Assembly (NCBI GenBank): GCA_029204225.1
Contig: CM055095.1
Span: forward strand, 15,034,049-15,098,048
Direction: 5' to 3'
Length of the DNA: 64,000 nt
From: Diphasiastrum complanatum
Taxonomy: Eukaryota > Streptophyta > Lycopodiopsida > Lycopodiales > Lycopodiaceae
In this document: positions 1 to 15,200 of the stretch, in pieces
How positions within the stretch are numbered: the first letter of the stretch is position 1
Layout of the letters: each line of letters begins with the position of its first letter
Translations under genes and position numbers: made by a program
Notes under the pieces: model-generated
The model's database searches: none
What the model was told of the DNA's origin: nothing
The model's input: only the letters and a program-made list of their open reading frames with translations

Positions 1-369
1 GTCCCTTACTACATGAGGCATTATAATCGGTATTGGATAAATTAAGCTCATTGACAAGTTTCAATTACTTGGCTTTATAACCATACGACTTGCTTACATT
101 ATGATTATAAGACTTTTCCATGCAGTCATGTTACTTCTAGACTAGTGTAAAATTTGGCAAGTATTGCAGACTAGTTTGAAAGTAGGCTTGGATAAACTAT
201 TTTCATATCCTGATTGTTTATCTCAATTCTAGGATGCTATTTAGAAATCTCAAGATATACTTGACATTATGGTCTTGAAAAATTGAAAGTATCTGTTGAC
301 ATTTTTGAATGGGAATATTTGTCATCGAAAAACTCTTCCATAGAGAGACTTATATTTGAAACTTATCCC

Positions 370-3845
<3,476 letters not shown>

Positions 3846-6809
3846 TTGAGTATTGATGACGTCTTGTTATTCTAGACTAGACCAAAAATGTAATTAATAA
3901 CCTTGTGAGGACTCGGTGATTATTTACAAAATCAAGTAATCCTTAAAAGCTATTTCTCGAATCCTTAGTATTTAGAAATTTTTTGAGTACATATTATTCC
4001 TTTTAGAATGAAATTACTCTTTAGAGGGACGTTAACGTCACGTGAATTACTGCTTGTATAAATAGGACTTGGAATTCAAGTGAATTTCCAAGATCTTTGG
4101 ATTTCAATTTTGTATACCCAGCTTGATCTCTTTTGTATATATGGATTTTAAATGGATGATATTTATTGTCGCTCGGGTTGAAATTTGAAAGAAAAGTCAT
4201 GAATTCAATGAATCCTCTTTGGATAATGCATATTACTGACTTTTTCATGGGTTTGGATATTTTCATACATCTTCTCTCCAATGATTGAAATTATGCAATT
4301 TCTTTCGAAAGGGGAGAACGAGGTGTGTGTGTGTGTGAAGTGATGGAATAAATTCTATTAGAAGATCTATCTAATACACAATTTTTGGAAGAAAGCCAAA
4401 ATGTGTATAAAAATGTGATTACTAAAAGCATTTTCAAACAAATCTTGAGTAAGCTACAAAAATGGAACTACTTGGAAGTCAAAGAGAAATTCTCTAGGAT
4501 TGTGAGAAACAATCTAGAACTAAAGGAGGTTTGGAACTTGAAAGTTATTGATATGAACTAGTAGTACAAAGAAAGATTAGAAGTTATTAATTCCAATTTT
4601 GTTTTGGATTGGAGTAAGTTTGATCATACCATTGGAACTTGAATGTCTGTATTGGATCAACCTAATCTAGGATTGAAGACTAGGATCATTGGTTGAATTA
4701 GATTTTGTTACTTAAGGTAGTTGGATTGGAAAATTTATTTGAGTGGATTCAGTTCCATCTCAAAGATTTTCCAGATATGTTATTTACTCATGAGAAATAG
4801 AATTCTTTGGTAGCTAAGTTACAAGATTCTTAGTGAGACATGTGAGTAGCATGTGTAGATTTTGAAGGAATTTGCCATATAATGATATATGTTTATGTGT
4901 TGGATCATAGTGAGATTATACTCATATATGCATAATAAATCTTATATAAATTAATATGTAGTCCTAGTTACTGAGTTTATTTGGTGCACTTAAACTAGCT
5001 GTTGAACATAGACATATGGATAAGTATTGTTTAGAACAATTATTTGCATGTTAACATGTCATGTGCCATAGGTCTCAATCCAAGCCAAGTAAGCTACAAC
5101 AAGGAGGCAACCACCACACCTATGTTGAAGAGAACCAAAGATGAAGAATAACCACAAGCTACCACAAAGCTCATATCAAAGTGAAGCTCAAAAGGAGATG
5201 CATTGTAATGGAGAGTGAGGAGTACATGGATCCCATAAGTGAAGCTCAAAAGGAGATGGATTCCATAATGGAGAGTGAGGAGTACATGGATTCATGTGAT
5301 GGGGCACATGAGACCTAGCAAGATCATACATCCGCCACATTTGAGAATTTTGACTCATTGGCAATTACCTTGAGAAGCTCGGTTACTCTGGGATAAAGTT
5401 AATTGATTTAAACGAGTAGTCTGAAGAGAATCCACCAAGAATTATATGTTTTGAATTATATTGCTTAAATTGATACATGGTTTGTGAGTCATCAAGATTC
5501 ATCAAGAAAATTATGTGCATAGGATATAGGAAATTTTTGATATAGAGTATTTATTAGTTGAGAAAGAGACTCAATTCATTAGTGATTGTATTCCAGATAG
5601 CTCAATTGGTTAACAGGTTTTAACAATTCCAAGAATGACAACTGAATTTATATGGAATTCAGTAGAACCTTGTGTATCTAGATTATGTTCTAGATAGCAA
5701 TTTGAAGTTTTTTGTAGTCGAAGATAGTTATCAGTACTATTTTGCTATGCTTTCAGTCTTTAATTATCTGATGCATATAGAACTTGGGTAACTTGCATTT
5801 CTGTTTAGAATCTGAGGTGAAGAAATATTTGTTTCTAAGATTTTTTTTATAGAATGATTCTTGTATTTCTTGAGTTGTGTTGGGCATGTACTTTAGTATT
5901 ATTTAATAATTAAGAATGCTTTGGACTCTAGTGAATTATAGTTGACGAATAATAGGAATATGAACATTTATGATTGACAAGTCATAAATAGATACTTAGT
6001 TATTATCAGAGGATTATAAAAAACTATGAGAATTTTCAAGTATGGTGAGTAATTCTTGAATGAGTCAAGAATTTAGATCAATGATTTGAAAATCTAAATA
6101 CCTTTACTCTAGTGATTTTACTTGTGTGGAGAGTTCGCTTACTTTAGTGGATGGTACTCTACTACATGTTAAAGTCTGTAAATGCTTGTGTACACATTTC
6201 AACCTAGATATCCAAATGTTAGGAAGACAGACAAATCTATTAAGATTAGATTATTGCTATTTTTTTTGCATGAGATGCTAGAAATAGGGACATTTAAATT
6301 ACGAGAGTATTTGAAGTACTTAGAGCTAAGCTAAAATCATTTTTATCTTGATGGACCTCTTAGAGTTTCTAGTTGGATGAACTGTTACGCCTTAGAATTT
6401 TGATTGATTTAAGGATATGTACCAAAAAGCATTCATGAATTGTTTACAAGAAATTGTGGATATTTTTGGACTGTTAGTTTTTTTATTTTAAACTTATTTT
6501 GATCTTGTGTTAGGTGATAATTCATCAAGTGTTTTATGTAAACTAAATATATGAATGTGATGTTACTAGTTTGGAGAGAATCAAACTTGATTAAAAAATT
6601 TATTGCTTAGTGTACTTTTCAAATCTAAGATTGTACTCCAGAACAAAGATAAACAATTGAAAAATCATTCTATCTCTGAGTACTTGTTTAATATGTGAAG
6701 TCAGACTAAGGATAATGATTTTTTGGGTAAGTGTTGAAAGTTAAAGAAATGGTTTTTGACTTTGTTTCCTATTTTGAGGACAAAACCTGTTTAAGGGGAG
6801 AAGAAAGCT
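3846..6809 (+). mobile_element. Decayed Ty3-gypsy-like body (family X, copy X0) with LTR scrap
   Basis: A piece resembling the middle of the family X LTR lies at about 3846-3935. The stretch to 6809 is AT-rich and shows no long open frame. It ends in a purine-rich tract (AAGGGGAGAAGAA, about 6794-6806) directly before an LTR, as a retroelement 3' end should. A 58-bp direct duplication lies at 5181-5296. The element is heavily broken and old, with many breaks; I could not place individual domains. The left boundary is uncertain. Confidence 0.5.
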
Positions 6810-7297
6810 ATATCCATGTCCCGAGTATAGGATTCAACATAATCCTAAACTTGGATACTCGGTACTCTAGTACACAAGATTATTGGTTATGTCTTGTTAT
6901 GTCGGACTAGGCCATAAATGTAGTTAATAACTTTGTGAGGACCCAATCACACATCTAATGACATGTGGAGCTATTGCATGGGTTAAGATGATTATTGACA
7001 TGGTGTAGAGTATCAATACTTATGCACTGCATGTACGGGCATACTATAGGCTTGCATGGGAACATGCACAATAAAAGCAAGGCCTACATACTCATGGAGA
7101 AACTTGTCCTCCTCCCATTCATGTTTTGTGTGTTCAATACCAGTTTTTCTCTCTCTACACCTGCATCCTATCATGTGGCTTGAGGGTGATGCTATTGGAG
7201 ATTGATCAATAGCTTCTCATTGGTTGGGAGGTTTTGCTCCACTGTTATTCCTTTGTGTGTGTCTTGTAAGCAGGATCTTGAGGACTTTTCTCTTACA
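6810..7297 (+). mobile_element. Family X LTR, copy X0 (plus)
   Basis: It aligns by eye with the split LTR of X1 (10931-11078 plus 17776-18120). Shared blocks include the ATACTCGGTACT region, the TAATAAC.TTGTGAGGAC block, the CACATCTAATGACATGTGG block and the CTCTCTACACCTGC block, and both end in TTACA. The upstream purine tract makes it a 3' LTR. No target-site duplication was identified. Identity to X1 is moderate, so it is an old copy. Confidence 0.65.
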
Positions 7298-7965
7298 ATG
7301 GTTACCAATAGTGCTCATATTCTTGTATTACTACAAAAACCATACATTGGTCTTGATCTCCATTACTTTCAAACTTCAGAGATTGTGGCAGTTGTCGCAT
7401 TTACTAGTCTTATTTATTTTTGTTAAACTTCAAAATCCTACAATCTTGAATGAGATGTTTTTTTATCTTGCATATTCGCAAAACAATTCAGATTGAAAGA
7501 ATGACGCTTCATTGGTTGAGTGTGAATTTTCTATTCTTTGGTTGTCTTTGACAAAAGTTCCAAAGTTTTTTTTGACAGGGCTAGAGATTCTAAATTTGAA
7601 TTAGAGGCCAAACTAGACCTGCTAATCTCTTCATGTAACAACATTCATATCACTTGGGAAGCGTGAGATTTGATTGAAAAAAAAAGGTCAATATCTATTT
7701 TTCATAAGTTTTAAGAAGGCTTGACAATAATGTCATAATTGCATCAAAATTTTGAATGAATGAGCTAGTCATTTGGTCAAGTAGGTTCTAGAAATTGTTA
7801 ATATTTGCAAAAATATAATCAAATTCAGATATTTTTTAGAAGAAAAGTTATTTCTTAAATGAAGCTTAATATGGTATGAATGATTGTAGTATCTTGGATA
7901 TCAAGAATTGTGAGGGCAATTACACACCTTGATCTGGAAGCAACCGAATCTCATGTAATTCTTAC
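7298..7965 (-). other. Presumed intron of the minus-strand gene at 7966-8447
   Basis: The minus-strand exon ends at 7966 with a good donor (GTAAGA), so this stretch should be intronic. I found no downstream exon in it or further left to base 1. The next exon may lie outside the window beyond the X0 element. The sequence is AT-rich and otherwise featureless. Confidence 0.4.
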
Positions 7966-8266
7966 CTCTACTAGTCTGTCCAAGATCTCTCTTCCTTTTT
8001 TCCTTTTTGGAGAAAGAAAAAGCTCTTTGCTCAGCAATAGCATCAGCTTTTTGCCTTTCTGCGTAATGATATTCAGATATTTCTTCTGCAGCAGCCTTGG
8101 CAGCAACAACATTCACCGTCGTCCGACTTTCCTCATAAGATTCCTCACCCTCATTCCTGTCGCTCTGTTTCTGCTTGCCATCAGACCAAGACCAATCCGA
8201 ATTACCAATATGTTGTTGCCGTGGCACAAGAACATAGAGGATTGATGGGCCGCCTGAAACCCATGT
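7966..8266 (-). CDS. Exon 2 of unrecognised lysine-rich gene (minus)
   Basis: This frame reads HIGNSDWSWSDGKQK, then EESYEESRTTVNVVAAKAAA, then ADAIAEQRAFSFSKKEKRKR and DLGQTS. It is a charged, alanine- and lysine-rich segment that looks like a conserved nuclear-type protein, but I cannot name the family. The donor at 7966/7965 (AGAG then GTAAGA) is strong and leaves one base of a glycine codon. The left part of the exon is unresolved. A TTTCAG acceptor with a CTAAAC branch-like site would start it at 8254; a TAG acceptor at 8267-8269 would start it at 8266 and keep phase 0. The gene continues leftward, probably outside the window. Confidence 0.55.
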
Positions 8267-8282
8267 CTACTCAGTTTAGGCT

Positions 8283-8447
8283 TCATTGTGGCGTGCTCTT
8301 TTGAGAAGCATTCCTTGGAGTGTGGTTCTCATTGTCTTCCTGCTCGGAATTGGATACCGAGTCCTCATGCTCCTCGTCGGAAGAGTCTTGCTCATCGTCA
8401 GAGAGCGTCACAAGGGGATCCATGGTGCCCCATGGAGCTGCCGCCAT
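8283..8447 (-). CDS. First exon of the same minus-strand gene, acidic N-terminus
   Basis: An ATG at 8447 opens 54 codons: MAAAPWGTMDPLVTLSDDEQ, then DSSDEEHEDS, an acidic serine-rich stretch. It lies 5' of the lysine-rich exon on the same strand with about 20-110 bp between, so both probably belong to one gene. The splice junction is uncertain. A donor after codon 30 (TCG then GTATCC, at 8358) pairs in phase with the TAG acceptor at 8267, giving a 91-bp intron, but that acceptor lacks a pyrimidine tract. The start faces the 9010 gene, consistent with a shared promoter. Function unknown. Confidence 0.55.
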   Translation of the reverse strand: MAAAPWGTMDPLVTLSDDEQDSSDEEHEDSVSNSEQEDNENHTPRNASQKSTPQ

Positions 8448-8565
8448 TGCTCTTCATCATATTGCTATAAGTTTTTTCCAATCATCGTTTCTCCTTTCTT
8501 GTCATTTTACTGCGAATCAGTTACATTTTCTGTTATCGAGTCATTTTTTTATAAGGTCGTTGACA

Positions 8566-8606
<41 letters not shown>

Positions 8607-8959
8607 AGCGCTGTCTCTCGCGTCGACCCAGCAGCCAAGAAAAATTAAGATAATAGCAAAAATGACTACGCAAAATAATACAAGGGCCAAAACAATCGGG
8701 CGAATGGCAATTACCTGCATGGTATTTTGATTAGAAGATAGCTTACAAGTTTTTGATTCCAATAAATTTGGTTGCAACGCCTATATTACCTACACTTTTG
8801 ATTTGAAATGTATGTTGTTTGTGCCATGTGGGCTGTGCAGAGGATGGATATGGAGACCAAGCAGATGCTGGTGCTGGAGTTGGTGGAAGGAATTTTTTAT
8901 GGCATCTCCGCGTTAGCTTAAATAGACTCTTTATTGGGTTTCTCTTCTTTCTTCTCTTT

Positions 8960-8990
<31 letters not shown>

Positions 8991-9009
8991 TTCTCTCTCT
9001 GCTGTGGCG
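8448..9009. promoter_or_regulatory. Head-to-head intergenic region, likely bidirectional promoter
   Basis: The 562 bp separate the start codons of two divergent host genes. It contains a (TC)n tract at 8568-8602 and a (TG)n tract at about 8964-8990 followed by CT repeats up to the plus-strand ATG. CT/GA repeats are common in plant core promoters and 5' UTRs. A TATA-like TTAAATAG lies near 8918 for the plus gene. Transcription starts are not visible from sequence alone. Confidence 0.5.
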
Positions 9010-9216
9010 ATGGCGAAGCTGCAGATCCACCTGCTGCTACTGCTGCTGCTTGCATGCCTCTGCAATGAGCTCGCTGTAGCCAAGTCCTCCTCTAGCGCGA
9101 TATACACATCAAGGAAGGAAGACATCAAGTTCATCCGCTGTGGCATATGCGAGGAGATAGCCAAAGAGCTGTCTCGGCAGGTGAAGAAGAAGAGGGATGA
9201 GCTCCATCCCAAGAAG
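9010..9216 (+). CDS. MSAP-like gene, exon 1 (signal peptide, CGIC)
   Basis: Codons 1-69 run from the ATG after the TG/CT repeat to AAGAAG, followed by the donor GTTAGT. This ATG is chosen because it directly begins the hydrophobic signal peptide; the frame upstream is simple repeat. Confidence 0.9.
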
Positions 9217-12200
9217 GTTAGTTGCATCACTTCACACTCTTCCTGCATGCTGATGCAGACTCCAATGCTTCTGAGTGCATTCTGATATGTATATTATAGT
9301 GTTATGAATTCCTCAGAAGATGCATGAAGGAGGATGCTTGATTGCATCGCCAGCTAATGGCTTTTGTTTTGGAATGATGTATTACTAGCTTACAGAGCTC
9401 CAGATCATTGATGTGGCTGAGAATATTTGCAACCTGAAGAGAGAAGAGGGGGACTGGATTCTTCGGCTTGATATTGTGGAAGAGGGGGATGCACTCAAGG
9501 TCAACCCTAGAATGACAGTGTTATCTTAGACCTTTAGATTGGCTTTTTGATTGACAGGCAGTCTCTTGTCCTGGATTTACTTCTTTGTTGTATGATGACT
9601 TATTTGTATTTGCCACATCCATCTTCTTTCATTTGTTTTTTTATTCAGTTTTGGTGACAAGCTAGGCTGATTTGAACTCAGGAATGAGCCATAGTTGGTA
9701 CTGGTTTTATAGACATACAAATTATTTATGTTAGAACTCCGCAAATAACTTGCCTTAAGATCTCTATATCCACTACTCAGAACAGGAGGTTCTTACTCCT
9801 TCAAAGCCAATTCGTTTTTGGGAGAGATGGCAGGAAATTTAGATTTGGAAAAGTTAGTAACGTGCAACTCGCAAGGATAATAATCTCTGTCATGTTCATG
9901 TAAATTGCATGGACCAATAACCCCTCATATGATAAGAATAGCTAATCTGCAGTGACCTTTTGTTCTGAAAAACTTGCAATTTTTGCTAGGAAAAATTTAC
10001 AGACTTTTCCTTACTTTTCTATGAGGAAGTAGGGTTCATTATATTGACTTCACTCTTTAGTGCTAGCCTTCATAATGATCAAGTCTCCTCTCACCTTTGC
10101 AAAGCAAAGAAACTCAATACATTGGTCCTTGTACAAACTTATGAAAGCTAATGTGGACGCATGCTTATTCATGTGTGACCGACACCTCTTGATTGATGAT
10201 GTAGTAGAGCAGGGATACCTCTCTTGCTTGATGATGAAGTGAGTATGTAGCATTTGGTCCGCACTATGCATGATGGAGGTTGATGGTTTAAGACTTTGTG
10301 GGTTGATATTGCATGTCTCCTTTGTTATTTGGGTTCCATCCTAGATATAACATTGAGATTTATTTAAAATTTCAGGAGTTTTGCGGATAAACAATTGCAT
10401 CTATAATCTAGATGATCGTGATTTTGTAAATCCTATAAAGACTAGCAAAATGAATGTAGTATGTGGTATTTTGAGGTAATGTTTCATGCCGATTTAAAAT
10501 CAGTTGATTATCTAATCTGAATCGGTTTTGAATATGCTAACTCTCTAGATGTTCAATCTACAAACTAAAACTCATATGGGCCTTTGTCCATTTTGGAGCT
10601 TCTTTATCACAAAAATAGTCAAAGTCACTATCCACAACAGTCTTATGCGACTGTATGACATCACAAGCATTAGGATCAAGACGTGCACGTGCCCTCATTA
10701 CCACAATCAACAATCAAGCCTCCATCTTGACGATCTATGCCATCAACCATACCAACATTCTTTTGATGGTATAGTTCGAAAGAGATGATTGAGATTCGCA
10801 AAAAGTGGTTATGGTGTAGTGTAAATGTTCGGATTTTTGACCCAATGAGTGCACATGGGTACCCATTATGACGATTGCGATATACATGCATGACGTTGAT
10901 GTTGATAAGGTATTGAATTTGAAGTCCATGTGTTATGTCAACGTCCTCAATATAGGATTCGGCATAATCCAAGACTGGATACTCGGTACTCCAGTATTCG
11001 AGATTATTGGTTATGCCTCATTATTTCGGACTAGGCTAGAAATGTAATTAATAACCTTGTGAGGACTCAGTCACACATTGTAATAGATCCCAACACCACA
11101 GTAGGGCAAACACTAACTGATCCACCCAACCTTGCCTACTCCCTGATATGGAGCAAGCCCCTCCTAGCCCAGTGTGAGACCTGGTAGCATGCAACTGCTA
11201 AGTGTCGGCCACGTGTCACTGACGTGGCCGACTGCACGTCGGGACCCAACTGGGAGCCCTATCCTGCCGACAGGGTCTCTAGGCTGTGTTAGGCCCGCCA
11301 TGGCTATGGACCGTGCTGGGGCACACTACTCACACTGTCTTGCCCTGTTGGTCGTATACGCTGGACACGACCCAGTCTGTGGTATCTGACCTATCTGTGC
11401 TCTCTAGGGTTCGGCACTGGTTACGAGCTCGTAACACTCCCTCCCCCTTAAGAACCGTCTTGGTCCTCTAAGACAAAGTCTGGAAAAATCTTGCGAAGGA
11501 CGCTGCCTCTTTCCCAAGTGGCATTCTCAACAGGCTGATCATTCCACTTAACCAGATAATCTCGGTATAGAGTATGACGAGTCTGCGTCTCTCTACTATC
11601 AAAAATCTCCTCTGGTTCATGTGGAGGTTGCTGAGGATCCAATGGGAGAACTAGAACACTGTCCCCTACCAGATTGTCTGATCTGGTTAAGGCTTTTCGT
11701 AACTGACTTACATGAAAGACTGGAAAAACCTTACTGCTGTGTGGGAGTTCTAGTTCATAGGTGACCTCGCCTAGTCTCCTATTGATGGTAAAGGGACCAT
11801 AATACCTTGGAGACAACTTAGCACACACTCCTGATTTGAGGGTTTTAGAGTCGACTGGGACTCTCAAGTAGACTTTCTCACCAGTGGAGAACTGCACATC
11901 CCGTCTGTGTGGATTTGCATAATGCCTGGCTCGATTCTGGGACTGCCTAATGCTACGCTTAGCATGTCTATCATCTGGTTTAGGTCCTCTAAAAAGTTTC
12001 TGGCTGCTTCAACTTTTTCTTGTTTAAACCCTACAGTTGTGGGTGAGCGTGGCTGAAAACCGTACATCAGCATAAATGGGCTGTATCCCGTAGCTAAATG
12101 TTTGGTACTGTTGTAAGCAAACTCTAATATTGAGAGATACTCCTCCCAATTAGTCTGCTTCTTGTTGACGTATGCACGAAGCATATCCTCCAGCACCTGA

Positions 12201-15200
12201 TTTACCCTCTCTGTTTGACCATCCGTCTGTGGATGGTCGGTGGTACCCATATTAAGTTTAGTATGGAGATGATGGAATATTGCCCTCCAAAAATTTCCAG
12301 TAAACTTACTGTCCCGGTCGCTGACTATGCCGGAAGGTAGAGCGTACAATTTAAATAGCCCGTCTACAAACAACCTTGCTAACTCTGGAGCTCTAACGAT
12401 TGTTTTGGTCGGAATAAAATGAGCCATTTTGGTCAGACGGTCAACTGTGACCCCTATAGCGTCATTACCCTTTTGGGTTTTAGGCAGGCCTACTATAAAA
12501 TCCATGGAGATACTCTCCCATTTACCAGCTGGTATTTCTAAGGGCTGCAACAACCCTCCTGCCTTTAAATGCTCTGCTTTGTTTACTTGACATCTCTGGC
12601 AACTGGTTACATACTGGTGGACGTCCTTTTTCATACTGGGCCAGAAAAATTGCCTACGAAGAAGCTCATAGGTCTTCTGTATGCCTGGGTGTCCCGCACT
12701 AGGATTGTCATGACATTCATATAGGACCTGCTGCCTATAATCCTCTGAATTGGGGACACATACTCTATCTCTATAGAGCAAGTACTCATCCCGAATGGAA
12801 TACTGTTTCCATTTGAATCCTTGAGTCAACTGGGGTTTGCTTGGGTAATACAGGCTCAGAATCCTCAACGTCATCTGACGACGTATACTCGGACTCATCA
12901 TCATCCTCAACGGAAGCTACCGTATTCTTGGATGAACTGGCACCAGCCCCAAGAACTGGTTTTGGAGTCTGTAACTGTCTGCTCTGGACTGAGTTCCAAA
13001 TAGTAGAGAAGAATGCATCATGCTGGCATTTCCCTCTCAAGGACTCGAGTAACTCATTACGAATCTGAGTAAAACTCAGCTCGTTTATCATAGGCATTCT
13101 GCTAAGGGCATCTGCTACTGTATTGAATTTTCCCCGTCTATATCTGATAGACATATGAAACTCTTGCATCAACTCTGGCCAACTAGCTATCCGACCTCTA
13201 AGCTCAGGTTCATTGCAAAGGTATTTGAGACTCTCATGGTCCGTCAGGACCTCAAAGTTGGCACCATACAAATAATGCCTCCAAGTCTTAAGGGCATGGA
13301 CTATAGAAAAGAGTTCCTTTTCATAGGCACTGTACCTAGTCTGAGCTGGCTCGAGTTTTTTACTCTCGAACGCAACTGGTCGTCCACCCTGAGTTAGCAC
13401 AGCACCAACTGCAAAGTCGCTAGCATCTGTTTCGACCACAAATGGCTGATTGGGGTCGACGACTTTTAGAACTGGTGCTGTAGCTAAGGCTGTTTTGAGA
13501 GCATCAAAGTTCTCCTGCTGTGCGGACTCCCAAATGAACTCCTTTCCCTTCCCCTTAAGAAGATTTGTCATGGGAACTGCTATCTGAGCATATTCCTTGA
13601 CAAATCGTCTGTAATATCCTGCCAAACCAAGAAAGATCTGAAGTTCCATAATATTCTGAGGTCTCAGCCAACTGAGTATGGCTATAACCTTATTCGGGTC
13701 CATTTTAATCCCATCTGACGAGATAATGTGACCCAAATATGCTACTTCTTCTACGAAGAATTCACACTTGGATTGTTTAGCATAAAGCTTATGCTTTCTG
13801 AGCAGTCGAAACACCTTTCTGAGGTGTTTTAGATGCTCCTTCCTCGTTTTGCTGTAGACGAGAATGTCATCTAAAAATACGACTACAAACTTACCCAAGT
13901 ATGGTCTGAGGACACTGTTCATCAAGGTCATAAAGGTAGCTGGAGCATTTGTGAGCCCAAATGGCATCACCTTAAACTCATAATGACCGTGATGAGTCCT
14001 AAAAGCTGTTTTCGAGACATCTTCCGATTTTATACGGACTTGATGATATCCCGATCTGAGGTCTATTTTACTGGAAAACTTAGCCCCGTCGAGTTGATCA
14101 AACAACTCGTCTGCCCGAGGCATAAGATATTTATTTTTTATTGTGACTTTATTGAGGGCTCTGTAATCTACGCAAAGACGCATAGACCCCTCTTTCTTTT
14201 TCACCAATAGGACTGGTGAGGCCCATGGTGAACTACTGGTCGGAATTTGGCCTTTCCCAAGATAATCTGTTAACTGCCTAGTTATTTTTTCATCCTCTGT
14301 TCGGCTGACCCGATACGGAGGTTTAGAAACAGGTGCTGTACCTGGTACTAGGTTTATTACATGATCTACCTCTCTGCTAGGTGGTAAACCATGTGGCAAA
14401 TCTTCAGGAAGAACATCTTTAAATTTAGACAATAAAGTTTCTAATTTACTGATTTTCTGCTGCATAGAACTGGAAATAGAAACTTCAGGAATAAACTGAA
14501 AGTCACATAAGAATACCTGATGGTCTTCGTCTCCGATTAGCTGACAGAGCTCTGAACTGCAGACCATAGGATTGTTGGGAACATCATGCTCCCCATGCAA
14601 CTGGATCTCTCGGCCTTTATGCTGAAAGCTGAGGGTGTTTTCCTGATAGTTTCTGTGGAGGGAAGGTCCTAAACTGTAGAGCCAATCTCTCCCGAGAACA
14701 ATGTCTATGCGATCCAGGTGCATTATCTGAAAGTTTATTTCATCCTGGTACCCCTGAATACCAAGATTCAAACTACTTACCATAGTTTCCCATATTTTTT
14801 TATCTTCACCCTTAGCCAATGAAACTATGTACCTATGCTGACTAGGTACTTCTGGTAGTTTAAGCTTTTTAACCAGGGTGTAGTTGATGAAATTATGGGT
14901 TGCCCCATCGTCAACCATAACTCTTACTGACTGGTTACCAACTTTCCCATGCATACGTACTAGGTCATGCGGCCCAAAGCTGAAGGGTCTCGCTAGCATT
15001 TCATGATCTTCATGATACACTTTGATCTCGGAAGCTGCCGAGTCACTGGGGAAACATTCAGTCTGAACAAGATGAACTTGTTTCTTATCTTTCTTATCTT
15101 TTTTAGTGAAAGGCCCCTTGGGACACTGTCTGACTGTGTGTCCCTTGCCCATACACACAAAGCACAAACGAACCTGTTTGGCTTTCTCAAAATCATCTGG

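Noticed and set aside
8320-8777. Overlapping ORFs with Ser-Leu or Arg-Glu repeats
   Set aside because: Produced by the (TC)n promoter tract; they are shadows of the divergent gene starts.
11174-11471. ORFs repeated at 11174, 17523, 27672 and 30792
   Set aside because: The same frame within four copies of the A-family LTR; the strand is opposite to the element and it has no protein homology.
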